DNA of 64,000 nt. Origin: Halobacillus fulvus. GTDB lineage: Bacteria > Bacillota > Bacilli > Bacillales > Halobacillaceae. The position numbers were made by a program, and so were the translations under genes. The notes below the pieces were generated by a model that ran no database searches, was not told where the DNA came from, and saw only the letters and a list, made by a program, of their open reading frames with translations. Shown here one piece after another: positions 8,372 through 16,828 of the stretch. Each line of letters opens with the position of its first letter. The stretch's first letter is position 1. The stretch is taken from the NCBI GenBank assembly GCA_004078665.1, contig SCFO01000004.1, positions 172,959-236,958 on the forward strand. Reading direction: 5' to 3'.

Positions 8372-8800
8372 CTACCCCTGATTTACATATTTTTTCATGA
8401 GCAAACACTCATTGCCTTTTTCATTATAACGTATAACGTCCATAACTCTAAGCAATAAAACAATGCCCCGACCGTCTTCATCCAGTTCATCGACATCCGG
8501 GAACCAATGTCTGACATCGCTCTTCACCTGGTATGGCCGCCAATCGAACCCTTCTCCTGAATCAGAGACCCTGACAATCATTTTCGTATCTAAAAAGCTG
8601 ATCTTTAACCTGATCGGCAGCGTATTTTCCTTATGGTGACCGTGCTGCCAGGCGTTGACGACCGCTTCTGAAATCGAGGCATCCACGAGCAATTGATCCT
8701 GCCCAAAGGCTCTGACAAGATTCGGATAATACGTCTTACGATGCTCACTCAGCTCTTTGGGGTCTTTGATGTTAATTTCGAAAGATGTCTTCATCTCCAA
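8372..8800 (-). CDS. RsbW/SpoIIAB-like anti-sigma factor serine kinase (HATPase)
   Basis: A 142-aa GHKL ATPase of the anti-sigma factor/serine kinase type. The N box reads EAVVNAWQHGH, the G1 box VSDSGEGFD, and a late Gly motif DEDGRGIVLL. Length and motifs fit the RsbW/RsbT/SpoIIAB group, which phosphorylates STAS-domain antagonists. A STAS protein with an intact phosphorylatable serine lies 370 nt upstream at 9169-9468, in the same orientation but behind its own terminator. No sigma factor gene is next to it, so the target is unknown. Confidence 0.8.
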   Translation of the reverse strand: MEMKTSFEINIKDPKELSEHRKTYYPNLVRAFGQDQLLVDASISEAVVNAWQHGHHKENTLPIRLKISFLDTKMIVRVSDSGEGFDWRPYQVKSDVRHWFPDVDELDEDGRGIVLLLRVMDVIRYNEKGNECLLMKKYVNQG

Positions 8801-8912
8801 CCTCTCCCTTAATAAAAGTTGATCCCCAAATGGGTGTTTATACTACTCACTACTCATCTATTCCCTAAACAAATCCTGATTAAAAGGGAGATTACAAGAT
8901 ATTTTGTCAAAT

Positions 8913-9056
8913 AAGGGGCGGTGGGCCTGGTGGGCGGGACAGGTGGCCTGGTTGGGCGGGACAGGTGGCCTGGTTGGGCGGGACAGGTGGCCTGGTTGGG
9001 CGGGACAGGTGGCCTGGTTGGGCGGGACAGGTGGCCTGGTTGGGCGGGACAGGTGG
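8913..9056. repeat. 22-bp tandem repeat array, about 6 copies
   Basis: The core GGGCGGGACAGGTGG recurs at 8932, 8954, 8976, 8998, 9020 and 9042, an exact 22-nt period (GGGCGGGACAGGTGGCCTGGTT). Copies are essentially identical. The first junction lacks one T. The final unit runs directly into the inverted repeat at 9046-9114, whose left end has the same GGGACAGGTGG. The period is not a multiple of three, so the Gly/Trp-rich open frames across it are not genes. Confidence 0.9.
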
Positions 9057-9114
9057 GGACGGTTCTCAGTGTCCCAGTTGAAGCGGGACAGGCAGAACCG
9101 TCCCCAACTGTCCC
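9046..9114. repeat. REP-like imperfect palindrome
   Basis: Arms GGGACAG-GT-GGGGACGGTTCT (9046-9066) and AGAACCGTCCCC-AA-CTGTCCC (9094-9114) pair, with an inner TGTCCC/GGGACA hairpin. GGGGACGGTTCT-type palindromes recur in Bacillaceae genomes and resemble REP elements mobilised by REP-associated Y1 transposases; the link is from memory. No transposase is encoded nearby. Confidence 0.65.
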
Positions 9115-9116
9115 AT

Positions 9117-9156
9117 CAAAAAAAGCCCACCAGAAATCACTCCTGATGGGCTTTCA
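9117..9156 (-). terminator. terminator of the chemoreceptor-STAS operon
   Basis: On the minus strand AGCCCATCAG pairs with CTGGTGGGCT and is followed by seven T, 13 nt after the STAS stop codon. Confidence 0.8.
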
Positions 9157-9168
9157 ATATTCTATCTG

Positions 9169-9468
9169 CTATCTTATTTGAAAAACACGGTGGAGACGTG
9201 CGGTTTGAAATAGTTCAAGCACGCTTCCTTTTACTCCTTGAATGATGAAGTGACCACCAACAGCACGAAGGCGTTTGTGCACCGTGACCATGACCCCAAG
9301 GCCAGCGCTGTCTAAAAAGGTTACGCCCGAAACGTCTAAAACAATTTCGCGACTCCCTTCTTCTATCCTTTGCAGAAGTTCCTGTCTAAGAGCAGCGGCC
9401 TCCTGCACGTAAACGTCTCCTTTCAATTGATAGACGGAGTGATTAGGAAGCTTGGTATTTACGACCAT
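9169..9468 (-). CDS. STAS-domain anti-sigma factor antagonist (RsbV/SpoIIAA-like)
   Basis: A 99-aa single STAS domain. The signature [13 protein letters not shown] carries the phosphorylatable Ser54 found in RsbV and SpoIIAA, so partner switching with an RsbW-type kinase is expected. The ATG at 9466-9468 has GGAGGG upstream and lies inside the 3' end of the chemoreceptor gene (26-nt overlap), so the two are translationally linked. This pairing suggests that the receptor and a phospho-switch work together, but no partner can be proven from sequence. Confidence 0.85.
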   Translation of the reverse strand: MVVNTKLPNHSVYQLKGDVYVQEAAALRQELLQRIEEGSREIVLDVSGVTFLDSAGLGVMVTVHKRLRAVGGHFIIQGVKGSVLELFQTARLHRVFQIR

Positions 9469-10882
9469 TCCGGTTCCCTCCTTTAATATTCAACACAGGC
9501 TGTTCCATAGGTTCATCTTCCGTGTGGAAAATCGAGACTTCATCGTTCAGTTCTGTGGCCATTTCACTCATCTGTTCGGATGTGCCGGATATATTCTCAA
9601 TCGCTTCCTGCACCTCTCTCATACTGAAGTTGATTTGTCCTGCGGCTTCACCCGTTTGATCAATGAATCTTCCCATATGTTGAATCAACGATAATATATC
9701 TTCACTAGTCGCCACTTTTTCATCGGTAATCTCTTTGATCTGATCCATTTGCTCAACAGATAATTGCACCGATTTCTCAATCTCCTGCAAAGCATTACCT
9801 GCTTCGTGGACTGAAGCCACTCCTTCATCCACAAGCTTCGTATTGAAATCGATCTCAAGTGAGGCCTGATGCGTCGTTTCCGTTACTTCTTTTACAATTT
9901 CAGAAACTTCTTCCGCTTCTTTTGTCGATTGTTCGGCCAGCTTTCGGACCTCATCCGCTACGACCGCAAAGCCTTTTCCAGCATCTCCGGCCCGCGCTGC
10001 TTCGATCGCTGCATTAAGAGCAAGTAGATTCGTCTGATCGGCTATGTTTGAAATCGTATCTACGATGGATGTAATACGACTCGAATAGTCATCGAGCTTT
10101 TCAATTTGTACTTTTGTTGTCAGACTCTGCTCCCGGATCGCGTCCATTTTCGCAATGACGGTTTCGACCGCTTCTTTTCCAACTTCTGTTGTATCCATCG
10201 TCTGCTTAGAGCTGTGTAAGGATTGATTCGCTTTTTCTTTTGCAATTTGAATCAAGGAGGACAATTCCAACAAGCTCTGGGAAACCTCACGAATCGTCTC
10301 TTCCCCCATGCTGGCGAGCTCCTCAAGCTTCTCACCACTGTGACGAACCTCTGCTGTCTGACTGTTCACCTCTTCGACAGAGGCTGAATTTTGTTCTGAT
10401 ATCGCGGCGATCGATTCGGTCGAGCTCTTAAATGTACGAACGACATTCTCAAGCTTACGATTCAGCTCCATGAACGTTCGCGTCAGTTGACCCAGTTCAT
10501 CTTTTTGCTCAAGATCAATCGCACGTGAGAGATCGATCACATCTCCATTCATTTCTTCCATCTCTGATGACACATATTTCAGCGGCTTTGAGACGTACTT
10601 TTTTATTCCATACCCAACAAAAACAATCATAATAATCAGGTTGATGATAATGGTGAAATAAGTTTGTAAAAAGGCGACACCTGTTGATCCTAAAACATCC
10701 AATATTCCTGAATTGAACAATTGACGTTGGAGATAAGAAATTGGTGCTCCCATCAATAAACTGAACAACGTTGCCACTACAATAATCGCCATAAGCTTGC
10801 GAGCAATGGTCATTTCCAGTTTCTTTCTATCCTTTTTACCTTTCACTCCTTCAGCTCCTTCGAGAACTAGTCTTTTATTCAT
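9443..10882 (-). CDS. methyl-accepting chemotaxis protein with a minimal sensor region
   Basis: A 479-aa chemoreceptor. Two membrane helices (about residues 30-50 and 70-93) enclose only about 20 external residues, so there is no extracellular ligand-binding domain. A HAMP domain (94-146) and a long coiled-coil signalling domain follow. The highly conserved CheA/CheW-binding tip is present: [20 protein letters not shown] then [18 protein letters not shown]. It may sense membrane state or an internal signal. A SigD-type promoter lies upstream, and a STAS gene overlaps its 3' end. The tip makes the identification secure; the stimulus is unknown. Confidence 0.9.
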   Translation of the reverse strand: MNKRLVLEGAEGVKGKKDRKKLEMTIARKLMAIIVVATLFSLLMGAPISYLQRQLFNSGILDVLGSTGVAFLQTYFTIIINLIIMIVFVGYGIKKYVSKPLKYVSSEMEEMNGDVIDLSRAIDLEQKDELGQLTRTFMELNRKLENVVRTFKSSTESIAAISEQNSASVEEVNSQTAEVRHSGEKLEELASMGEETIREVSQSLLELSSLIQIAKEKANQSLHSSKQTMDTTEVGKEAVETVIAKMDAIREQSLTTKVQIEKLDDYSSRITSIVDTISNIADQTNLLALNAAIEAARAGDAGKGFAVVADEVRKLAEQSTKEAEEVSEIVKEVTETTHQASLEIDFNTKLVDEGVASVHEAGNALQEIEKSVQLSVEQMDQIKEITDEKVATSEDILSLIQHMGRFIDQTGEAAGQINFSMREVQEAIENISGTSEQMSEMATELNDEVSIFHTEDEPMEQPVLNIKGGNRNGRKYQAS

Positions 10883-10900
10883 ACAACCTTTCTATCACTT

Positions 10901-10927
10901 ATATCGGTTACTTAAACTACTTTTTCA
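10901..10927 (-). promoter_or_regulatory. SigD-like (motility) promoter of the chemoreceptor gene
   Basis: On the minus strand TGAA (10924-10927) and ACCGATAT (10901-10908) are separated by 15 nt, against the SigD consensus TAAA-15-GCCGATAT. A chemoreceptor is an expected SigD target. Confidence 0.6.
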
Positions 10928-11045
10928 TAAAAAGTAACTTTTTATATTTTATTAGGATAATTATTCTTCACCTATCGCCTTCCATTTTTCTAAAAAGTGA
11001 TGACTCTGTTCCCGATATTTCAGACTATTCATGTCTTATAAAATC

Positions 11046-11086
11046 AAAAAACCAACGTCAAAGCGGAGGCTCTGTACGTTGGTTTT
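11046..11086 (-). terminator. terminator of murG
   Basis: AAACCAACGT/ACGTTGGTTT hairpin followed by a T-run on the minus strand, just after the stop at 11092. Confidence 0.85.
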
Positions 11087-11091
11087 CACTT

Positions 11092-12165
11092 TTAGGACTT
11101 TTGATGTTTTTGTATAATTGAAATAATTTTCTCTTTCGTTTGACCACTTTGGTAAGACGCCATTTTCTCAAGGTATGAATTTTTATCTTCCATAAGCTTA
11201 TGAAGACTCTCCAGTAAAGTTTGCTTCGTCAATTGCTCTTCTTCCAGCTTCATCGCATACCCCTGTTTAACAAAAGAGTCCGCATTAAGGATTTGATCGC
11301 CTCGGCTGGCATTTTTGGATAAAGGAATGAGCAGCATCGGTTTCTTTAATGCGAGAAATTCGAAAATAGCGTTTGAACCGGCTCTAGAAACAATATAATC
11401 TGAAGCGGCGAATAAATCTTTCAGCTCGTCACTCACGTATTCGAATTGTGCATAACCTTGACGTTTAATCGATGGATCCAAATGGTTTTGCCCGCAAATA
11501 TGAATGATTTGAACCTGTTGCAATAATTCATCGAGGTTTTCTCTGATGGCATCGTTCATTTTTTTCGAGCCTGTGCTTCCCCCCATGACCATAATCACAG
11601 GTTTCTGCTTATGGAATCCGCACATTGACAATCCTTTCGAGCGATTTCCGGTAAACAGCTCCTCGCGAACGACGGCGCCGATAAATTCGGCCTTCGCTTC
11701 AGGTAAATATTGCATCGTTTCCGGGAACGTCGCCAGCACTTTTTTTGCAAAAGGGAAGGAAAGTTTATTGGCAAGCCCGGGTGTATAATCGGATTCGTGA
11801 ATGATTGTCGGCACGCCTCGAAGTTTCGCAGCTGCGACAACTGGGACGGATACGAAACCACCTTTAGAAAAGATCACCTGTGGTTTTGTTTTGCCAATGA
11901 TCCGGTAAGCCTGAGCCAGCCCTTTCAACACTTTAAATGGATCCTTAATATTCTCTTTAGAAAGGTACCTTCTCAATTTCCCCGTAGAAATGCCGTGGTA
12001 ACGGACCCCTTCCAATGATTCGATCAGTTTTCGTTCGATTCCCGCGTAGGAACCAATATAATCAATCGTGTATCCTTGTTTTTGAAATTCAGGAATGAGG
12101 GCGAGGTTGACAATGACGTGTCCTGCCGTCCCACCACCTGTAAATAAAATTCGCTTCTGACTCAT
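11092..12165 (-). CDS. murG: UDP-N-acetylglucosamine--N-acetylmuramyl pyrophosphoryl-undecaprenol GlcNAc transferase (MurG-type, stand-alone)
   Basis: A 357-aa MurG-family glycosyltransferase, which makes lipid II from lipid I at the inner face of the membrane. The N-terminal loop is FTGGGTAGHV, followed by FSKGGFVSVP and HESDYTPGLANK; VMGGSTGSKKMN and SRAGSNAIFEFL are donor-site motifs. Classical MurG has GGTGGH, so GGTAGH marks the divergent second MurG seen in some Bacillales. It lies outside any division/cell wall cluster. The ATG at 12163-12165 is chosen. An in-frame TTG at 12175-12177 sits only 2 nt after AAAGGAC, so the start is uncertain by four codons. Confidence 0.85.
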   Translation of the reverse strand: MSQKRILFTGGGTAGHVIVNLALIPEFQKQGYTIDYIGSYAGIERKLIESLEGVRYHGISTGKLRRYLSKENIKDPFKVLKGLAQAYRIIGKTKPQVIFSKGGFVSVPVVAAAKLRGVPTIIHESDYTPGLANKLSFPFAKKVLATFPETMQYLPEAKAEFIGAVVREELFTGNRSKGLSMCGFHKQKPVIMVMGGSTGSKKMNDAIRENLDELLQQVQIIHICGQNHLDPSIKRQGYAQFEYVSDELKDLFAASDYIVSRAGSNAIFEFLALKKPMLLIPLSKNASRGDQILNADSFVKQGYAMKLEEEQLTKQTLLESLHKLMEDKNSYLEKMASYQSGQTKEKIISIIQKHQKS

Positions 12166-12228
12166 ATACGTTTTCAACGTCCTTTCTCGATTTTCTGACA
12201 GCTTCAGGAACCCCTTGGTCAGAATCTA

Positions 12229-12237
12229 TGCTATAAT
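12229..12237 (+). promoter_or_regulatory. extended -10 promoter of the MATE gene
   Basis: TGCTATAAT is a perfect extended -10 (TGnTATAAT), about 45 nt before the start codon. No good -35 is visible, as expected for this class. Confidence 0.6.
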
Positions 12238-12282
12238 CCTTCTGTTCCTCTAAAAGAATTGTAACAGAAAAGGAAGATATTC

Positions 12283-13635
12283 ATGTATGAAACTCAAACG
12301 CTTCGAGAAAAAATAAAACTCTTTACTTATATACTGCTGCCGATTCTGATCACCCAAATCGGTATGTACGCGATGAACTTCTTCGATACGATCATGTCTG
12401 GTCAGGCGGGACCGGATCAGCTTGCCGGAGTGGCCATCGGCTCAAGTATCTGGTTACCTGTTTTCACAGGACTGAACGGCATCATGATGGCGATCTCCCC
12501 TATTGTATCCCAATTGAAGGGGGCAAAAAAAGACAAAGATATTCCATGGTCTGTCAAACAAGGTGTCTACCTATCCATGCTGTTGGCTGTTCTGATTGCT
12601 ATTATCGGCTTTTTTCTACTCGACCCATTATTAACCTTACTCGATATCGAGGAAAGTGTCCGCTATGTAGCCAAATACTACTTAGTGGCGCTCGGCACAG
12701 GTATTGTCCCTCTATTTGTATTTAACCTGTTGCGGTCTTTTATCGATGCGCTTGGTATGACGAAAATATCGATGCTGATCATTTTGCTTACGCTGCCGAT
12801 TAATATCCTATTCAACTATATGTTTATCTTCGGACAGTTCGGTGCGCCTGAGCTCGGAGGAATCGGTGCTGGTGTCGCTTCCTCCCTGACATACTGGGTT
12901 TCATTTGTCATCATCGCTTTCACGATTCACAATGTCAGGCCGCTGAAATTCTTTGCGATTTTCAAAAATTGGGTAAAGCCGTCTTTGACCGAATGGTGGA
13001 GTCAGCTGAAAATCGGTGTACCGATTGGCTTTGCCATCTTTTTCGAAACGAGTATATTCGCAGCGGTCACTTTTTTCATGACCGCCTACGACACTTATAC
13101 AATCGCAGCACACCAGGCAGCGCTCAATTTCGCTTCGTTCGTCTATATGGTTCCTCTTAGCATCGCGTTTACTCTAACGATTGTTGTCGGATATGAAGTG
13201 GGAGCCAAACGTTACAAAGATGCCCGAACCTATTCTTATCTCGGAATTACGATTGCTGTCAGTATGTCAATCATCGCCGGCCTTATTTTATTCCTATTTG
13301 ATGACACGGTTGCACGTCTATACAGTTCGAATGAAACCGTGATTGAACTGACGAAAAACTTCATCTTTTTCGCGATTTTCTTCCAGCTATCCGATGCTTT
13401 CGGAGCCCCGATCCAAGGAGTTCTCCGAGGGTATAAGGATGTCAATATTACGCTGGTCATGGCCTTTGTTTCTTATTGGGTCATTGGACTTCCGAGCGGG
13501 TATTTGCTCGCCAACTTCACAGCCTTTGGGCCTTATGGATATTGGATGAGTCTCATCATAGGATTGACAGCAGGTGCTATCACGTTACTGATCCGGATGC
13601 TCCACTTACAAAAGCGTTCGATTCAGACAAGCTAA
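12283..13635 (+). CDS. MATE-family multidrug efflux transporter (NorM-like)
   Basis: A 450-aa, twelve-helix cation/drug antiporter of the MatE family. Both MatE halves can be followed: MNFFDTIMSGQAGPDQLAGVAIGSS at the N-terminus is the usual first-helix pair, and the second half begins near GVPIGFAIFFETSIFAAVTFFM. The ATG at 12283 is preceded by AAGGAAG. It is the only plus-strand gene in this stretch and has its own promoter and a bidirectional terminator. Substrates cannot be predicted. Confidence 0.9.
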   Translation: MYETQTLREKIKLFTYILLPILITQIGMYAMNFFDTIMSGQAGPDQLAGVAIGSSIWLPVFTGLNGIMMAISPIVSQLKGAKKDKDIPWSVKQGVYLSMLLAVLIAIIGFFLLDPLLTLLDIEESVRYVAKYYLVALGTGIVPLFVFNLLRSFIDALGMTKISMLIILLTLPINILFNYMFIFGQFGAPELGGIGAGVASSLTYWVSFVIIAFTIHNVRPLKFFAIFKNWVKPSLTEWWSQLKIGVPIGFAIFFETSIFAAVTFFMTAYDTYTIAAHQAALNFASFVYMVPLSIAFTLTIVVGYEVGAKRYKDARTYSYLGITIAVSMSIIAGLILFLFDDTVARLYSSNETVIELTKNFIFFAIFFQLSDAFGAPIQGVLRGYKDVNITLVMAFVSYWVIGLPSGYLLANFTAFGPYGYWMSLIIGLTAGAITLLIRMLHLQKRSIQTS

Positions 13636-13664
13636 AAGCTGTCCACCTTTTTACGTTCTGTTTT

Positions 13665-13697
13665 AAAAGGACCTCTCAGCTAGGAGAGGTCCTTTTG
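13665..13697. terminator. bidirectional terminator between the MATE and aldehyde dehydrogenase genes
   Basis: AAAAGGACCTCTC and GAGAGGTCCTTTT form a perfect stem with T-runs on both strands, between converging genes. Confidence 0.9.
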
Positions 13698-13698
13698 T

Positions 13699-15126
13699 TT
13701 ATGATTTAAGATTCATGACAACCAATCGCTCTTCCGTCATATCTTCAATCGTATATTTCGGTCCTTCTTTCCCCCAACCGCTACCTTTCACACCACCATA
13801 AGGCATTAGGTCGACACGGTACTGAGAAGAATCATTGATCATCAAACCACCGACTTCCACATTGCGGGCGGCGTAAAAGGCTGTATCGATATTTTGTGTA
13901 AAAATACCGCCTTGGAGTCCATACTTGGATTGGTTGACCTCCTGAATGCATTCTTTCATATCACTGAAGGGGATAAGACTGACAACAGGAGCAAAAACTT
14001 CTTCACACACGACTTTCATATCGGGGTTCACATTCGACAGGACCGTCGGGTGGAGTAAAGCTCCTTCCCGAGTGCCGCCATGAAGAACTTCCGCTCCGTT
14101 TTGCTTCGCTTCTTCAATCCATTCCTCTGCCCGTTTCGCTTCGTCTTCACTGATCATCGGCCCAACGTCTGTATTCGGATCGTTCGGATCTCCCACGTAC
14201 AGTTCACCGATCGCTTGAATGAAGTGGTTATGAAATTCTTCCCTGACCTCTTCGTGGACATAAATACGCTGAACAGATATACACACTTGACCGGCGAATG
14301 CATAGCTTTTAGCCGCCACATTTTTCGCAGCCGCTTCAATATCTGCTTCTTTATCAATGATGACAGGCGAGTTGTTCCCAAGCTCAAGTACAAGCTTGTT
14401 TAATCCTGTGTTTTGTTTAAGCATCAACCCGACCTTCGCACTTCCCGTAAATGTATAAAGGTTAATTCGGGAGTCCTCCATCATCTGGTTCCCAACAGTG
14501 GAACCTGAACCGATGACTACGTTGAAAAAACCTTTCGGCAATCCTGCCTGTTCAAAAAGCTCGGCAAGCTTAATCGCAGAAACCGGCGTTTTACTAGCTG
14601 GTTTCAGAACAACGGCATTTCCTGCAGCAATGGCAGGCGCTATCTTATGAGCCACTAGATTGATAGGAAAATTGAAGGGACTGATTGCTCCTACTACACC
14701 AACCGGAACTTTAATCGTAAAGGCCATCCGATTTTCGGAACCCGGAGCAGCCTCGACGGGCACACCTTCCCCATGAATCCTCTTCGCTTCTTCAGCAGAC
14801 AATTCAAATGTCTGGGTCGCACGGTCGATTTCGGTACGCGCCTGTTTCAAAGGCTTGCCTGCTTCCATGGTGATATTCTTCGCTAACTCCTCTTTATTTT
14901 CTTGAAGAAATTCACTGACTCTCTTCAGTACTTTATATCGTTCATAAGGAGGCATCGAGTGATTTCTAAAGGCTTGTTCAGCAGCATCTATGGCTGCGTC
15001 TACCTCTTTTTCTGAGGCTTTTGAGACCTTTGCATATGTTTCTTGAGTGTATTTATTAAGTACGTCAAGCTGTTCATCCGTTTCTGTCCATTCTCCATTA
15101 ATGTAAAGCTTGTATTCTTTCACCAT
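13699..15126 (-). CDS. NAD(P)-dependent aldehyde dehydrogenase
   Basis: A 475-aa aldehyde dehydrogenase. Visible marks are PFNFPINLVAHKIAPA, the cofactor-fold motif FTGSAKVG, the catalytic Glu region LELGNNSP, the catalytic Cys in FAGQVCISVQR and the C-terminal MPYGGVKGSGWGKEG. The form resembles lactaldehyde/succinate-semialdehyde-type members rather than betaine aldehyde dehydrogenase. The ATG at 15124-15126 has GAGGAG 8 nt upstream; a GTG three codons earlier is less well placed. It is monocistronic. Substrate unassigned. Confidence 0.9.
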   Translation of the reverse strand: MVKEYKLYINGEWTETDEQLDVLNKYTQETYAKVSKASEKEVDAAIDAAEQAFRNHSMPPYERYKVLKRVSEFLQENKEELAKNITMEAGKPLKQARTEIDRATQTFELSAEEAKRIHGEGVPVEAAPGSENRMAFTIKVPVGVVGAISPFNFPINLVAHKIAPAIAAGNAVVLKPASKTPVSAIKLAELFEQAGLPKGFFNVVIGSGSTVGNQMMEDSRINLYTFTGSAKVGLMLKQNTGLNKLVLELGNNSPVIIDKEADIEAAAKNVAAKSYAFAGQVCISVQRIYVHEEVREEFHNHFIQAIGELYVGDPNDPNTDVGPMISEDEAKRAEEWIEEAKQNGAEVLHGGTREGALLHPTVLSNVNPDMKVVCEEVFAPVVSLIPFSDMKECIQEVNQSKYGLQGGIFTQNIDTAFYAARNVEVGGLMINDSSQYRVDLMPYGGVKGSGWGKEGPKYTIEDMTEERLVVMNLKS

Positions 15127-15230
15127 GTGCTTCACTCCTCTTCTTTTCTATGTGTCTATTTCCATAATACGTCTTTTATAAACGTAAGCGGTCGACTCAA
15201 AAGGCTATCTTTAATACCATGTAAAGCCAC

Positions 15231-15269
15231 AAAAAAAGTCTGAACGGCACAGACGCCATTCAGACTTTT
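15231..15269 (-). terminator. terminator of nupC
   Basis: AAAGTCTGAATGGC pairs with GCCGTTCAGACTTT on the minus strand and is followed by a T-run. Confidence 0.85.
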
Positions 15270-15280
15270 AACACATCTAT

Positions 15281-16468
15281 TTAGATGAAAAGACCTGCAA
15301 TTGTTGCAGAAAGCATAGAAGCAAGAGTAGCTCCGATTAGAAGCTTCATACCGAAACCGGATACTTTGGCACCTTTTTCAGAATCGATACCTTGAACGGT
15401 ACCCGCAATGATTCCGATGGAAGAGAAGTTTGCGAAACTCGTCAAGAATACCGTCACAACTCCGACAGTCTTCTCGGAGACACCGCTAAGCATTTCCTGG
15501 AATTGAAGCATTGCGACGAATTCGTTCGTCACGATTTTCGTACCCATGATGGCACCCGCATCGACAACTTCAGCTGCTGGAATACCCATAAGGAGACCAA
15601 TAGGCGCAATAATGTAACCTAGAAGTTCCTGAAGCGTAAAGCCATTGAATACGGCTCCGAACACAGCGTTTACAAGTTCAAGAGACGCGATAAAGGCAAT
15701 CAGCATGGACGCTACGATCAAAGCGATTTTACCACCGTCAAGCGCTCCATTACCCATAGCCTCGAAGAAGCTTTTCGAGTTGGATACATCCTGAATATCC
15801 ACAACATCTTCTTCTTTTGATACTTTAACTGGTGAAATAAGAGAAGCAACAATCAATGCACTAAACATGTTCAATGGTAAAGCTACCAAAATATATTGAG
15901 CTGGAAGCATTCCGAGGTAAGCTCCAACGATTGATGCAGATACAGATCCCATCGCAGAGGCACTGACAATATACAGACGATTGTCATTCAATGTGTGGAA
16001 CTGTGATTTAATCGCAAGCAACGCCTCAGATTGTCCGAAGAAAATACTGTTAACGGCGTTAAAAGACTCTACTTTCGGAAGTCCTGTGATGTAAGACAGT
16101 CCCCAACCAAGATACTTGATGATGAAAGGCAAAATCTTAAGGTAAGTCAATACAGATAAGATTGTGGCAAAGAAAATAATAATTAGGAGAACATTGAAGA
16201 AGAACACGCCGCCCTCTCCGACTTGTACTCCACCAAGCACGAAATTAACACCCTCTGAACCAAATGCAATCAGCTGATTGAATACCCACGATATCCCTTC
16301 GATGATCGTTTGGCCTAAGTCCGTGTTAAACATGAAAGCCGTGATGGCAAGCTGAGAAACAAGCATAACGATAATTCCACGGACGTTGACATTTTTCCGG
16401 TCGTTGGACATTAAAAAAGCCAGTCCCAAAATAACAACAACGGCCAAAATTCCTAATAAAATACTCAC
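15281..16468 (-). CDS. nupC: concentrative nucleoside transporter (NupC family)
   Basis: A 395-aa CNT-family nucleoside:cation symporter. Three N-terminal helices are followed by the Nucleoside_tran2 gate domain. Family marks are FFGQSEALLAIKSQ, SASAMGSVSASIVGAYLGML, and the C-terminal FANFSSIGIIAGTVQGI. The start is a GTG at 16466-16468 with GGGGGAGG 9 nt before it. It probably feeds salvage together with the purine permease and adenine deaminase elsewhere in the window. A TTGACA is present upstream at about 16535 but I cannot place a convincing -10. Confidence 0.92.
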   Translation of the reverse strand: MSILLGILAVVVILGLAFLMSNDRKNVNVRGIIVMLVSQLAITAFMFNTDLGQTIIEGISWVFNQLIAFGSEGVNFVLGGVQVGEGGVFFFNVLLIIIFFATILSVLTYLKILPFIIKYLGWGLSYITGLPKVESFNAVNSIFFGQSEALLAIKSQFHTLNDNRLYIVSASAMGSVSASIVGAYLGMLPAQYILVALPLNMFSALIVASLISPVKVSKEEDVVDIQDVSNSKSFFEAMGNGALDGGKIALIVASMLIAFIASLELVNAVFGAVFNGFTLQELLGYIIAPIGLLMGIPAAEVVDAGAIMGTKIVTNEFVAMLQFQEMLSGVSEKTVGVVTVFLTSFANFSSIGIIAGTVQGIDSEKGAKVSGFGMKLLIGATLASMLSATIAGLFI

Positions 16469-16796
16469 GGATGAATCCTCCCCCTGTGTTTTGAAAAGAT
16501 AATAAAGGCATTATGAAAATGCTTACATAAAGTTATGTCAATTAGGATTTTATCAGGTTGTCAGACGTCATGCAAGGTTTTCTGCATAGACAAAATATTC
16601 GTATAATACTGATAACATGTCTACTCCTTTATATACCCCGTTTTTATGCGTTCAACAAAGTGAAATTTTAAATCTCAGCCTTTTTTCAACAAATTTTTTA
16701 ATGCATATGATAAATGGAAATGCACGGAAATCAATCGTCTACTATTACCAAATAACAGAAAATGTTGTTTCACAAAATGCCGAAATCGTTAAAATA

Positions 16797-16828
16797 TAAA
16801 AGAGAGCCCAGATGAGAACTCTCTCTTA
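16797..16828 (-). terminator. weak terminator of the siderophore uptake operon
   Basis: AAGAGAG/CTCTCTT hairpin overlapping the last permease stop, followed by TTTATATTTT on the minus strand. Confidence 0.5.

Noticed and set aside
8904-9181. Gly/Trp-rich open frames across the 22-bp repeats
   Set aside because: They arise from the repeat, whose 22-nt period shifts frame each unit; no RBS or family.
16617-16799. Plus-strand 60-aa open frame with a TATAAT nearby
   Set aside because: AT-rich, no RBS, low-complexity translation, and no correctly spaced -35.
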